This document shows positions 38,662 through 48,087 of a DNA stretch of 64,000 bases, in pieces; the first letter of the stretch is position 1; the number at the start of each line of letters is the position of its first letter. The stretch is from Gemmata massiliana (lineage in GTDB: Bacteria > Planctomycetota > Planctomycetia > Gemmatales > Gemmataceae): the NCBI RefSeq assembly GCF_901538265.1, contig NZ_LR593886.1:2586842-2650841 (forward strand), written 5' to 3'. Under the pieces are notes generated by a model that did not search any database, was not told where the DNA came from, and worked only from the letters and a program-made list of their open reading frames with translations. Position numbers and translations under genes: made by a program.

Positions 38662-40074
38662 ATGCCGCCGAGTTTCCACCTCCGACCCGGGCAGCCGAAG
38701 CGGTACTACGTCGGCATTGACGTAACCAAAACGCTCGACACCGTGGCGGTGGGACACTTGTGGTATCAGAAATTCGGCTGGGAGAACCTCGTTTGGAAAC
38801 TCAAACGGGATGGGGCCGATTCTCAACGCCGGGTGGACAGCGCTCACAAGCTCCTGCCGATCCGCCGGCTCCAACGCTCATTTAAAGGGCAACAGTACGC
38901 GGACACCTGCATCTTGCCCGCAGGCGACGACGGCCACGGTCTCGACAAGCTCTGGCCCGGTAAGACGGGCACGGACAATCTCACCGAGATAAACGACAAC
39001 TGCGTATTCATGCAAACGTTCGTGACGTGTCCAACCGTGGATGCGGCCGCGGCCTCCCTCAACGACAAAGGGGTGGGTTTGATCGCTGATGTCCTCTACT
39101 TGAGTTCCCACGGAAGCCACTCCGCCAACATGTTTGGTGATGTTTACTCCGACAGTGTCTTTGATGTCAGTTTGGCCGCACAGAACAAACGGTTCTTTCA
39201 CGGCGTTGGGTGGCTGTTACTCTCCAATTGCTACACGCTGTCGCCTCCGGCGCATGGCGACTGGCTGAAGTTACTCAATCCGACTGTTGCGACACCTGCG
39301 AACTGGCGGCGCTTGCGAGGCATGGTCGGGTTTCACGAAGGAACCTGCCCACTGGCGGAAGGGTCCGTCAACGTCTTCTCCAACTTCATCGACCGGCTGG
39401 CAAACGGCAATACTTTTGTGGTGGCCTGGCGGGAAGCAATGCGAGCACACGGGTACAAGGACCGTTGGGGGGTCGTCTGTAACTCAAAAGCCGTCGACGA
39501 CAAGATTGCCGTCTGGAACGACGACAAGCTCGATCCGATCGGGCCAGGCGACAACTCATATCTGCTCTTTACGGAAGGCAATCTGGGCGGAGCGCCATTG
39601 GTTCCTGCGGTCGATGATCCGTTCGAGGCTTTCTGGGCCAAAAACGGTGTCCGCATCACGCGCGAAAACATGAACGAGGGCAACAACCCACTTCGCGTTG
39701 GCGACAAGGTCACGATCACCGTGCAGAACACAGGTGCGACACCCAACATCCCCGCCAACACGGATATCAGCATCACCCTCTTTTTCGTGCGGCCCGACTA
39801 CCCGTTCAAGGTCGTTGATGTGGTGAAACAGTTCGTGGTGCTCGGTCAGACCGCGGCAACTGCGCCGACAATCTCCCAGACGAATATTGCCTCCAAGGGC
39901 TCCGACACTTGGTCGATGAAAACCACCGCCGCGACACCCAGCGTCGTGTTGTCTCTCAAATGCGCCGACCTCAGTGACGTGACCCACGCCGGCTTGCCGT
40001 TTAACTTCCGTGTCAAGTTAGGCACCCAAACACACGACTTCATCCGCAACGGCAACATCATCGTGGTCAAGTGA
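38662..40074 (+). CDS. caspase-like (clan CD) cysteine protease candidate with C-terminal beta-sandwich
   Basis: 470 residues. The first ~300 contain a His/Cys pair laid out as in caspase/CHAT-type peptidases: 'DVLYLSSHGSHS' (His150-Gly151 after a hydrophobic strand) and 'VGWLLLSNCYTLSP' (Cys190 after the next strand), 40 residues apart, with 'GMVGFHEG' downstream. The C-terminal ~150 residues ('LRVGDKVTITVQNTGATPNIPANTDISITLFFV') resemble a CARDB/Ig-like sandwich. There is no signal peptide. The gene starts 9 bases after the OmpA-like gene and precedes the hub gene, so it is part of the tail operon. The most economical reading is a protease cargo or maturation protease of the particle; structural use of a dead fold is possible. 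Family assignment is mine from motifs only. Confidence 0.6.
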   Translation: MPPSFHLRPGQPKRYYVGIDVTKTLDTVAVGHLWYQKFGWENLVWKLKRDGADSQRRVDSAHKLLPIRRLQRSFKGQQYADTCILPAGDDGHGLDKLWPGKTGTDNLTEINDNCVFMQTFVTCPTVDAAAASLNDKGVGLIADVLYLSSHGSHSANMFGDVYSDSVFDVSLAAQNKRFFHGVGWLLLSNCYTLSPPAHGDWLKLLNPTVATPANWRRLRGMVGFHEGTCPLAEGSVNVFSNFIDRLANGNTFVVAWREAMRAHGYKDRWGVVCNSKAVDDKIAVWNDDKLDPIGPGDNSYLLFTEGNLGGAPLVPAVDDPFEAFWAKNGVRITRENMNEGNNPLRVGDKVTITVQNTGATPNIPANTDISITLFFVRPDYPFKVVDVVKQFVVLGQTAATAPTISQTNIASKGSDTWSMKTTAATPSVVLSLKCADLSDVTHAGLPFNFRVKLGTQTHDFIRNGNIIVVK

Positions 40075-40119
40075 TTCAGACGAGGGCAGTTGTACCGCGA
40101 GTAGTGAACGGACGAAACG

Positions 40120-41112
40120 ATGCTTTACCCACGCTATCGATGGACGGTCGGCACGACCCAACTCGATTCGGGCAGCGACCCTGTCCCCGGCGCGGGGCTT
40201 TCGTTCTCGCTTGCGGCCGATCTGTTTGTCGCCGTTGACAGTGTGGTTGCTTCGTTTGGTGCCGCGAAATCGAACCCGGCGAGCCTCGGCGACGTGGTCA
40301 GACTGGAACTGGGCTACAAGGATTCCGGTCCGTTTGAATTGGTTTTCACAGGGCGGGTCACCAGCATTGATGCCAGCTTGACGACGACCACCGTTACGGC
40401 ACACGGCGCGACAGACCTTCTCGCGAGGCTGCATTTGAGCCTGAACTACGACTCACGCACAGCCGGTGCCATCGTTAGCGACCTTGCTGGCCAGGCAGGG
40501 GTCCCGGTCGCCACCGCCAAAGACGGCATCGACCTGCCCACCTTCGCGGTCCGGCGGCATCGCTCGGCTTACGAGCACGTTCGCGCGCTCGCCGATCTCT
40601 GCGGTTTCGATCTCTATGCCGACCCGACCGGCGCTCTCGTATTCGCCCCGTTCCAGGGTGGACGGGCCACGCACGTGATGCAGTACGGCGCACAGATTCT
40701 CGCCTTCGAGCTGGAAGAGAGGAGGCCGCGTGCCGGTCGAGTCGAAGTATGGGGTGAAAGCCCAGGTCAGGCAGACAACCAGCTCGCGTGGGCATGGCTA
40801 TCGCGAGACTTCAGGCCGCTCCTCGGTAAGGCCGGCGATGACGACCCGCTACGACTCTTGGAGCGACCCGTGGTGCGTACCGGGGCAGCGGCACAGGCGG
40901 CGGCCGACGCGGCGCTGGCACGGCTGAAGCGACAGACCCGCCAGGGTCAGGTGCGAACCCTCGGCCGGCCCGAAGTGCGTCTTGGTGACGCCATCGAGTT
41001 GCGTGGCCTGCCCCAATCCGATGCCAACGGAAAATACCAGGTACGAGCCGTGCGGCACAACTTGGACAAACGACGCGGTTTTACGACCACGGTTCGATTC
41101 CAGGGCGGCTAA
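40120..41112 (+). CDS. baseplate hub protein (phage gpD / gp27-like)
   Basis: 330 residues. Opens 'MLYPRYRWTVGTTQLD', then 'LRLSLNY'-type hub features: 'GYKDSGPFELVFTGRVTSIDASL', 'TAHGATDLLARLHLSLNY', 'TAGAIVSDLAGQAGVPVAT', 'AYEHVRALADLCGFDLYADPTGALVF' and the closing 'GKYQVRAVRHNLDKRRGFTTTVRFQGG'. This is the order of the phage late control D / VgrG N-terminal hub. It forms a trimer that joins tube and spike. Followed after 12 bases by the spike gene. Confidence 0.9.
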   Translation: MLYPRYRWTVGTTQLDSGSDPVPGAGLSFSLAADLFVAVDSVVASFGAAKSNPASLGDVVRLELGYKDSGPFELVFTGRVTSIDASLTTTTVTAHGATDLLARLHLSLNYDSRTAGAIVSDLAGQAGVPVATAKDGIDLPTFAVRRHRSAYEHVRALADLCGFDLYADPTGALVFAPFQGGRATHVMQYGAQILAFELEERRPRAGRVEVWGESPGQADNQLAWAWLSRDFRPLLGKAGDDDPLRLLERPVVRTGAAAQAAADAALARLKRQTRQGQVRTLGRPEVRLGDAIELRGLPQSDANGKYQVRAVRHNLDKRRGFTTTVRFQGG

Positions 41113-41124
41113 TGAGGTATATGT

Positions 41125-41928
41125 GTGTCTAGTATTGTCCCCTTGCTCCGCGAAATCGTCCGCTCCGAAGTGGTCGCACAGCCGTGGCCACAACTCGGCG
41201 TCGTCGAGGCCGTGTATCCACACCGTGAAACCTCCGACGCTGACAACTACGCCTGCGACGTGCGCTTGAAAAGCCACCAGCTCCTGTTGCCGCGAGTGCC
41301 AATCGTCACCGGGCACATTGGCACCGCGGCCATCCCCAACGTCGGCGAACTTGTTCTGGTCATCTTCGTGGACGGGGATCAAGATCACCCCCTTATTATT
41401 GGGCGATATTACAACGACGTGCAAAGGCCGCCGCCAAACCGTGAGAACGAAGTCATTTTTCGACTGCCACTGGCCGAAGCCGACTCCAAGACGGTGAAGG
41501 CCGCCGTTCGGCGCGTGGATGGACCGTCGCTCAAGCGAGAATTGATCATCGAATTGCTCCCACGCATCACGGTTCAACTGGTGGACAACGGCATTCTGCT
41601 CTCGACGGGAAAAACCACAATCCACTGCGAGCAACCCGACGATAGCAGCGGCACGGTGACGATCAGCGCGGGGCGATCGAACATCGTCATCAAACAGGAC
41701 GGCGACATCAACATGTCCGCGGCCGGTGCGATATCGATCCGGGCAACCGGCGATCTCACGCTCGAAGGACAGAGCGTCAAAGTGCAGTCGCGCACCGACG
41801 TCGGCATCGAAGGGCAGACGCAGGCGGCACTCAAGGGTGGTCTGAGTGCGACCGTGGACGGCGGCATGGCAGCGAACGTGCAGGCGACAGCGGTGACGAT
41901 CAAGGGACAAACGGCATTCGTCGTGTGA
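41125..41928 (+). CDS. baseplate spike protein (gpV / gp5-VgrG-like)
   Basis: 267 residues from a GTG with GAGGT upstream. The N-terminal OB fold (about 20-105) shows 'GVVEAVYPHRETSDADNYACDVRL', 'VTGHIGTAAIPNVGELVLVIFVDGDQDHPLIIGRYYND'. Residues about 140-265 form a repetitive beta-helix ('GTVTISAGRSNIVIKQDGDINMSAAGAISIRATGDLTLEGQSVKVQ..'), the needle of the trimeric spike. No lysozyme domain is inserted. The next gene codes for a tip protein. Confidence 0.93.
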   Translation: MSSIVPLLREIVRSEVVAQPWPQLGVVEAVYPHRETSDADNYACDVRLKSHQLLLPRVPIVTGHIGTAAIPNVGELVLVIFVDGDQDHPLIIGRYYNDVQRPPPNRENEVIFRLPLAEADSKTVKAAVRRVDGPSLKRELIIELLPRITVQLVDNGILLSTGKTTIHCEQPDDSSGTVTISAGRSNIVIKQDGDINMSAAGAISIRATGDLTLEGQSVKVQSRTDVGIEGQTQAALKGGLSATVDGGMAANVQATAVTIKGQTAFVV

Positions 41929-41937
41929 GAGGTTTCG

Positions 41938-42267
41938 ATGCCAGGAGCACCCGTGACGATCGGAGCCGCTGTCCTCCTGACGCCCGGCGCGGCTGGCCCA
42001 CCGGACTCCGGCGTGATTCTCGTAATCCCGCCGCCAGCCGTGACGGCGGCGGGGATGCCGCTGGCGATGACCGGTTGCGTCTGCCAGGTGATCAACTCCC
42101 TGACAGGTGTGCCGTACCCGCTGGTTGTCAGCACGGGCGGGAGTGCCGCGGTGAGGGTAAGCGGCAAAGCGTTGTTGCGAGTGGGCGACCTGATTACTTT
42201 GCCGGGCGCCGTTTTGAGCATCATCGGACCGCCAGCCGCGACGTTTGTGGTGGATCAGACACCTTGA
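41938..42267 (+). CDS. spike-tip (PAAR-like) protein
   Basis: 109 residues, Gly/Pro/Val-rich and entirely beta, e.g. 'GAAVLLTPGAAGPPDSGVILVIPPPAVTAAGMPLAMTGCVC' and 'AAVRVSGKALLRVGDLITLPGAVLSIIGPP'. It holds no obvious effector domain. Size, composition and place directly after the spike suggest the conical tip that sharpens it. Motif P-A-A-R itself is not conserved, so 'PAAR-like' is by analogy. Confidence 0.65.
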   Translation: MPGAPVTIGAAVLLTPGAAGPPDSGVILVIPPPAVTAAGMPLAMTGCVCQVINSLTGVPYPLVVSTGGSAAVRVSGKALLRVGDLITLPGAVLSIIGPPAATFVVDQTP

Positions 42268-42283
42268 AAGAGGGAGAGAGATC

Positions 42284-42736
42284 GTGGACGAGCATGGCGA
42301 TTTCGGCGTCGATCTCCTCGTGTTGCCAGACACAAGCCGTGCCAACAACCGGATTTTCGGTTTCGACTTCCAGTTGAAAAGCGATGGCTCGACGGATTTG
42401 GCCACCGTCGAAGGTGTGGGAAATCTGAAGCAGGCGTTACTGCTCCGCTTGATGACGCGACCAGGTGATTTGGAGGCGTTGGGCCATCCTGATTACGGTT
42501 CGTACCTCTTCGAACTCATCGGGAAGCCCAACACGCCGACCATGCACAACCAGGCGAAGGCACTTTTCCTGCGCACATTGGCTCAGGAGCCGCGAATTCG
42601 GGGTGCCACCACTGTGGACGTGCAACAAGACCCTGCGGACTGTAACGCGATCGTGATTAAGGCGGAATTGGAGGTCGCGAACCCCACTAAGACTGTGCGA
42701 CTGCAATTCGTCTTCGGAACAGGAGCTAGTCAATGA
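42284..42736 (+). CDS. baseplate wedge protein gp25-like (gpW)
   Basis: 150 residues. Start at the GTG at 42284, with AGGGAGAGAG just upstream; an earlier in-frame ATG (42245) lies inside the previous gene. Conserved gp25 features: 'VEGVGNLKQALLLRLMTRPGDLEALGHPDYGSYLFELIGKPN' (the E-P-R core is 'QEPRIRGATTVDVQQDP'). It joins sheath to baseplate. Overlaps the next gene by ATGA. Confidence 0.92.
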   Translation: MDEHGDFGVDLLVLPDTSRANNRIFGFDFQLKSDGSTDLATVEGVGNLKQALLLRLMTRPGDLEALGHPDYGSYLFELIGKPNTPTMHNQAKALFLRTLAQEPRIRGATTVDVQQDPADCNAIVIKAELEVANPTKTVRLQFVFGTGASQ

Positions 42737-44232
42737 GCACGGTGACTCAGGCCGCGTTAGCCCATTCCTACGGCGACATTGTCACCGATATCCTGACGCG
42801 GATGGTTGGAGGCATCGCCAACGAACCGATTCGTTTCGCCGAGGGTGTAGCCCGCTACGCGCTGACACGGCCAACGGCCCAGGTATTCACGGTTACGGGT
42901 CTCGTGCGGCCCGTTGATGGCGACGGGCAACCGTACACATTCGTCGATGGAGGGGACTTTGCGTTCGACCCGGCGACCAACGAAATCGTCTGGAGTGACA
43001 GCAAGGACGCACACCTGCCCCAGGACGACACAGATTTCTACGTCGATTACCGTCCGATCGATGCATCCTCACCGCTGGACGACGTCAGCGTCGGCAGCGT
43101 AACGCGCATTCTCAGTGAAGCGATCGGGCGCGAAATCTCCATTCTTTACGATCGACTCAAGGATGTGTACCTGTCGGCGTTCGTCGACACCGCAACCGGT
43201 GGCGACCTGGACCGGGTTGTGGCCATCCTGGGGGTGTCGCGCCGGGGCGCGGACGCGCGAGTTGGCGAGGCGACGTTCTTCGGGGTGGCGGGGCGGCGCG
43301 ACGCCGTGAATATCCCGGTGGGCACCGCAGTGAGTACGGTCAAGGGCGACCGCTTCCTCACGACCGAATCGCGCGTCTTGCAAGCGAGCCAGTCCAGCAT
43401 CGACGTGCCCATCCGCGCGGAGAAGGCGACTCTGGCAGCGGCCGGGGAAATCACAAAACTCGTGATCACGATTCCGGGCATCGCAAGCGTTCGTAACCGC
43501 GATGCGCTGACGCCGCCTGAAAAGAAAGAAAGCGACGACGAGTTGCGCACGCGTGCGAAGGGGTACTTGCGAAGCATCGGCAAGGCCACACGCAAAGCCC
43601 TGGAAGCGGCGATCTCCGAGGCAGGTGGTACGCTCGCGGACTTCGCCGACCCGAACACCGCCCCCCCGGATAAATTGCCGCCCACCGCCCCCGGCGTCGT
43701 TCGGTTGGTCGTCAACTGCCCGGCTGACAAACTCGCCGCGGTGAAGCAGGCGATTGGGGAGACGCGCGCGGCAGGGGTCTTGACCGTCTTCGGGCTGGCG
43801 CAAGTGTTGATCCGGCCGCGTCTCAAAGTCAACGTTGCCCGCCCTCTGACACCCAAAAGACGAGCCGAGTTGCTCGACGCGATCGTGAGCGCGTTGAGGC
43901 AAATCGTTACCGCTGTGCCACCGGGCGAATCGCCAGTCGGCAAGGATCTACTCGATCAGTTGAAGGCGAGAGTGCCGGAAGTTCAGGCCGCGCGGTTCGC
44001 CGACCTGATGGCGTGGACCATCGATGACACCGGCAAGCGTACGCAAGCACGGGACCGCATTCAGGCGGTGCCGAATCCCGATGCGACCTCGCCCGCCCCG
44101 GTGCCTGCCACCGACGACGACGTGGAAGCAGGAGCCTTCCAGGTATCAACTACGTTGGGTGGCAACCCGGTTCCGCTCGCGCTGGAAATTCAACCGACGG
44201 ATATCCTGCTCCTCGAAGGGACGAGCCCATGA
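42733..44232 (+). CDS. baseplate J-like protein
   Basis: 499 residues. 'AFVDTATGGDLDRVVAILGVSRRGADARVGEATFFG', 'IPVGTAVSTVKGDRFLTTE', 'VPIRAEKATLAAAGEITKL', 'ESDDELRTRAKGYLRSIGKATRKALEAAISEAGG' are the consecutive blocks of the baseplate J family (wedge protein gp6-like). The C-terminal ~60 residues are poorly ordered. Overlaps gp25 before it and the gpI-like gene after it (ATGA), so the baseplate genes are co-translated. Confidence 0.92.
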   Translation: MSTVTQAALAHSYGDIVTDILTRMVGGIANEPIRFAEGVARYALTRPTAQVFTVTGLVRPVDGDGQPYTFVDGGDFAFDPATNEIVWSDSKDAHLPQDDTDFYVDYRPIDASSPLDDVSVGSVTRILSEAIGREISILYDRLKDVYLSAFVDTATGGDLDRVVAILGVSRRGADARVGEATFFGVAGRRDAVNIPVGTAVSTVKGDRFLTTESRVLQASQSSIDVPIRAEKATLAAAGEITKLVITIPGIASVRNRDALTPPEKKESDDELRTRAKGYLRSIGKATRKALEAAISEAGGTLADFADPNTAPPDKLPPTAPGVVRLVVNCPADKLAAVKQAIGETRAAGVLTVFGLAQVLIRPRLKVNVARPLTPKRRAELLDAIVSALRQIVTAVPPGESPVGKDLLDQLKARVPEVQAARFADLMAWTIDDTGKRTQARDRIQAVPNPDATSPAPVPATDDDVEAGAFQVSTTLGGNPVPLALEIQPTDILLLEGTSP

Positions 44233-47200
44233 GTACCGCCAATTCCTTCGCACGGAACATTCTCAAGTCCCTGCCGCGGACCTTGCGCGTTACCAGGCCC
44301 GCGTCGGTGCAAGCCGTTGTGGTGGAAGCCTTCGCGGCGGCGCTCCTCGAACTCGACAACGCAGCCGGGGCTAGCAAACTGACCCACTGGGTCGGTACCG
44401 CCGACGAGAAGGAGGCTGAACCCGACGATCTGGGGAAAATTGCGGCACTGTTCGGTCTGGCCCCTCGCCCCGATGAATCCGCGTCGCAGTTCCGGGAACA
44501 CCTGAAACGCTACATTCAGATTTTCATCCGGGGCACGACGACCGTGCCCGGCGTGCTCCGACTGACGGCGGAACTCTTGGACTTGCGAGTTGACCCCACC
44601 CAGTTCGACTACTGGTGGAATCGGGATGGCGCTCTGGAGGTGTACCGGCCCCGTCACGACGACGCGGCGACTTCCCTCTTCGGTGTCCCGGCGGTCACAG
44701 TTACAGGTACGGTGGCGTCAAGTGCCCGTATCGCTGGCACCGTATTGTTGCCAGGTGTGCTCCCACTGCCGCAGGGGCGGAAATTGGCACTGCGTATCGA
44801 TGGCGGCCGAGTGCTGGTAATCGATGTGAGCGGCGTTGCAGAGCCTGAAGTGTTAGTCGCGCGCATTAACGGCGTCTGTGGAACGTCCGTCGCTCAACTT
44901 CGCGACGGACGTTTGGCATTGTCCTCGCCCGGTGTCGGCCCGCGCAGCAGCCTAGAGGTTATCGAAGGTTCCGATGACGCAGCAGGCGAGTTGCTGGGAT
45001 TGGCTCTACGTACCTACCGCGGGAATTCGGGCGGGGCCGCAGCCACCCTCACCGGAACGGTTCGACTTGACCGCGATGTCGATCTCGGCCGCGCGTTCAA
45101 CTTACGCTTGCGCGTGGACGCCCGGCGCCCGGTGACGATCGACTGCAGCGGTGAGACGCCCCAGCGGACCCGCCTGGAGGAGATCATTGGTGCTATCAAC
45201 GGCGCCTGCCGTGCCGACATCGCCTCGCGGAGTCCTGATGGTCGGTTGGTGCTGACCTCGCCGTCTGGCGGCACGGACAGCCTGCTCGTACTGGAGATGC
45301 CGACAAGTGACGACGCGACAGAGGTGTTGCTGGGAGTACGGCCACGAACGGCGCGGGGCAATGCCGCAACACGAGCGTCAGTTCAAAGCCTGGGGCCTGA
45401 CGAACTGCCCACCGAAACGGATTCTTTGACTGGCAACGGCGCATACGACGCGCGCGCGCGACGGTACCTCGGCCTGGGCATCGACGACGAACCGATGCGC
45501 GAAATCGATTTGGCGTCGCACGCCAAGGACCCCGCCAACGCTACCGCGGGCGAGCTGGCGGAGGCGATTAACGCGGCTGTGGGCTGGGGCGTGGCCTCGG
45601 TCAGTCCGGATGATCGCCTGACGATCACGTCTCTGGTGGATGGCGAAGCAGGGCGGGTGGCGATTGAGGTGCTGGTCCGACGCGAGCGGCGGCGTTTCAC
45701 GAGCCGCGCAATCGCGAAGGAAGATGCGGCGGTCCGCATCTTCGGAGACGTTCCCCGCGACGTCTCCGGAGATGCCACCGCTGCGTTCATTGAGGGAATA
45801 GATCTTCCCCGTGGAGTGGATGTTCACTGGAGCCCAATACTCCGACTCGCGGTCGATGGTGGCGCGGCCCGCGACATCATCCTGGCCGGGAGTAAACCGA
45901 ACCTCGTATTCGTTGACGAAATCACTACCGCCGTAAACGCTGTTTTCCCTGGCGTTGCCACAGTGTCAGACCAAACGGCTCGCGTGCGCCTAACGTCGCC
46001 GACCGTCGGTGAGACGAGCCGGCTTCAGTTATTTCCTGTCCTCCACCTGGACGTCAGTGAGTATGAGACCGAAGACGCCGTACCGGTGGAGGCAACCCTG
46101 AACCCTGGCGAAATGCTGGCGGTTGGGAATGTCGGCGCGGGGGATACGTTCGCCGAACTCTGGCTGACAGCACCCACGGGCTCATCCGGGCCGAGCCTGT
46201 TGAAAGTCGAACAGGGGTGGGGGCTCCGCTTACTCCGACTGCTCGCTGCTGGCGAAACCGTACGCTTTTGGAGGTCGCAGTCGGGGCAACTCCGCGGAGA
46301 GCGAATTCGCGCCGACAAAAAGGAGTCACTTTCTGGCACGGACTTTCTAGTTGGCCCGCTCGGTATCCAGGTACTCGTTCCGTGCCCGGAGTGGCGCGAA
46401 GCGGGGCGGAATCCGGAAGGCGACCTGACCGTCCAGCTTAACGACCCGACCGCCCCGCAACTGGTACAGGTGCGATCCCGGCGCACGACAGAAGTTGCCT
46501 GGTTAGCGCGGGTCCGCCCCCTCCTCACGCCCGACGGCCTGACGCCGTTGTCGATCCGCGCACCGTGGAGCGCCGAGAGGTTTGATTTGCCGGATCTTCC
46601 GCCCAGTGGTCACTGTCGCCTGAGCGGGGTCATCCGCCGCAGTGGCGACGGCTACACGTTGTACGGGGTGCCCCCACAAAGCCCGGTAAGGATCATGACT
46701 TCGTCGGGTATCAATTTGGCCGACCAACTCGATCCAGTCGTGGTCGTGGTGGGAGGACAGCTTGTCCCCTGGACCCGTCCGCGGCTTGATGCGTCTCGGG
46801 TTGCCTACGCCGACCTGCCCGTTGATGCGCACTTCCAGCCCGCGGACCTGCCGGACGGGGGGCCAATCCGTTTGCACGGGCGAGTATCTCGTGTCGGTGG
46901 GCAATTTTACCTGGAAGGGCGAGCCCCCAAGTTCTCGGTCGAGTTGCTGCCGGTGTTCGGCATCGACTGGGCCATCTACAGCGATCAGGAGAAAGGCGTT
47001 ATCGTCGACGGATCGCTTCAACCTTGGGCGCCTCGGTTGCGACTGCGATCTCTGGCGCGATTATTCGACGTGACCCTTCGGCGCGACACTGACGGTACCA
47101 CCGAGGACTACCCCGCCGTTACACTTGGTGTCCCGGGCGATCCGAACTCGCTCGCGCTGGCGGTTGCTCGGAAAGCTTCTCAACTCGCAGTCATTCAGGA

Positions 47201-48053
47201 ATTTGCCAAGGATGAGTTCCTGCGTCTGCCCACCGGGACGACGACCTGGCAGTTCAACGATTCACCTGCCGCCCGATTCAACGCGGGACCGAGTGACCCG
47301 CTGTTCGGACAGGCACGGTTCCCCGACGGCGCCGACCCGACCGGTGGTATCTTCGACGTGAGCCTCTGGAGCGGTTCGGCGGATTCACATGCACCGTCGG
47401 ACCGAAGCCTCTACGGTCCCGGCGACAGTTCGGGCGCGGTCGGGTTGCGCCTCCGCTGGCCGATCCAAAGAGCCGGTTCGTTCACCGTTCATTTACCCGC
47501 GGAGTTGCCGCCAGAATTCGGTGGCTATTTCAACGTCTCCCGGTTCACCCCAATCGCGAACGATGGCCGCGCACAGGTCGAGAGCTACACACACGCTGGT
47601 CGAACTCCCTGGCAAGCCCAGTCTGGTATCATCCAAACGATCCAAAAACTGCACGACGAGACTCCCGTTGGCGGCCCTCCTGCATCCTGGGTCTACGCCT
47701 CCATCCACCCGCAGTCGCGACCGCCAATGGGCTGGACGGCACACCCCGTCCCTTACCGTCGAACAAAGACGCTGACGCTCGGTCGACCAGACCAAAGGGC
47801 GGCGATTTACCTGTCCGCACCTGGCATAGCCGGGTTGCTCCGCCTGGAAGCGATCACCGTGGGCGAATGGGGGAACCGGATAGGGGTTGCCGTTCGCGGG
47901 CCTGTTGGAGGGCCTTACGTCTTTGAAATCACCTATCCCGGCGACCGGTATGAGAGCGCCCGTTCGGCCGTGCTGGGCCCCGAACCTTTAGGACTGCTGG
48001 CGACCTCGGCCGCCGGCATTCGTGTCCGCGTCGAACGCGATAGTGGCCGCTAA
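44229..48053 (+). CDS. large baseplate protein: gpI-like N-terminus plus flagellin-IN-type repeats
   Basis: 1,274 residues. N-terminal ~140 resemble tail protein I: 'FARNILKSLPRTLR', 'VVVEAFAAALLELDNAA', 'DLGKIAALFGLAPRPDESASQFREHLKRYIQIF..GTTTVPGVLRLTAELL'. Then come four repeats with the core 'ARINGxC..xxxDGRLxLTSPxxG' (about residues 211-234, 322-345, 446-468, 568-591), like the IN motif of flagellins and hook proteins. The remaining ~650 residues are beta-rich. In the baseplate it should follow J and reach outward. No frameshift over 3.8 kb. Confidence 0.8.
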   Translation: MSTANSFARNILKSLPRTLRVTRPASVQAVVVEAFAAALLELDNAAGASKLTHWVGTADEKEAEPDDLGKIAALFGLAPRPDESASQFREHLKRYIQIFIRGTTTVPGVLRLTAELLDLRVDPTQFDYWWNRDGALEVYRPRHDDAATSLFGVPAVTVTGTVASSARIAGTVLLPGVLPLPQGRKLALRIDGGRVLVIDVSGVAEPEVLVARINGVCGTSVAQLRDGRLALSSPGVGPRSSLEVIEGSDDAAGELLGLALRTYRGNSGGAAATLTGTVRLDRDVDLGRAFNLRLRVDARRPVTIDCSGETPQRTRLEEIIGAINGACRADIASRSPDGRLVLTSPSGGTDSLLVLEMPTSDDATEVLLGVRPRTARGNAATRASVQSLGPDELPTETDSLTGNGAYDARARRYLGLGIDDEPMREIDLASHAKDPANATAGELAEAINAAVGWGVASVSPDDRLTITSLVDGEAGRVAIEVLVRRERRRFTSRAIAKEDAAVRIFGDVPRDVSGDATAAFIEGIDLPRGVDVHWSPILRLAVDGGAARDIILAGSKPNLVFVDEITTAVNAVFPGVATVSDQTARVRLTSPTVGETSRLQLFPVLHLDVSEYETEDAVPVEATLNPGEMLAVGNVGAGDTFAELWLTAPTGSSGPSLLKVEQGWGLRLLRLLAAGETVRFWRSQSGQLRGERIRADKKESLSGTDFLVGPLGIQVLVPCPEWREAGRNPEGDLTVQLNDPTAPQLVQVRSRRTTEVAWLARVRPLLTPDGLTPLSIRAPWSAERFDLPDLPPSGHCRLSGVIRRSGDGYTLYGVPPQSPVRIMTSSGINLADQLDPVVVVVGGQLVPWTRPRLDASRVAYADLPVDAHFQPADLPDGGPIRLHGRVSRVGGQFYLEGRAPKFSVELLPVFGIDWAIYSDQEKGVIVDGSLQPWAPRLRLRSLARLFDVTLRRDTDGTTEDYPAVTLGVPGDPNSLALAVARKASQLAVIQEFAKDEFLRLPTGTTTWQFNDSPAARFNAGPSDPLFGQARFPDGADPTGGIFDVSLWSGSADSHAPSDRSLYGPGDSSGAVGLRLRWPIQRAGSFTVHLPAELPPEFGGYFNVSRFTPIANDGRAQVESYTHAGRTPWQAQSGIIQTIQKLHDETPVGGPPASWVYASIHPQSRPPMGWTAHPVPYRRTKTLTLGRPDQRAAIYLSAPGIAGLLRLEAITVGEWGNRIGVAVRGPVGGPYVFEITYPGDRYESARSAVLGPEPLGLLATSAAGIRVRVERDSGR

Positions 48054-48087
48054 ACGCGATTACCACCTTTTTGAGAGGATCCCGACG

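Noticed and set aside
36322..41112. Type VI secretion locus
   Set aside because: No TssJLM membrane complex, ClpV or TssA-type genes; the baseplate set (gp25, J, I-like, gpD, gpV) is phage-tail/CIS-like.
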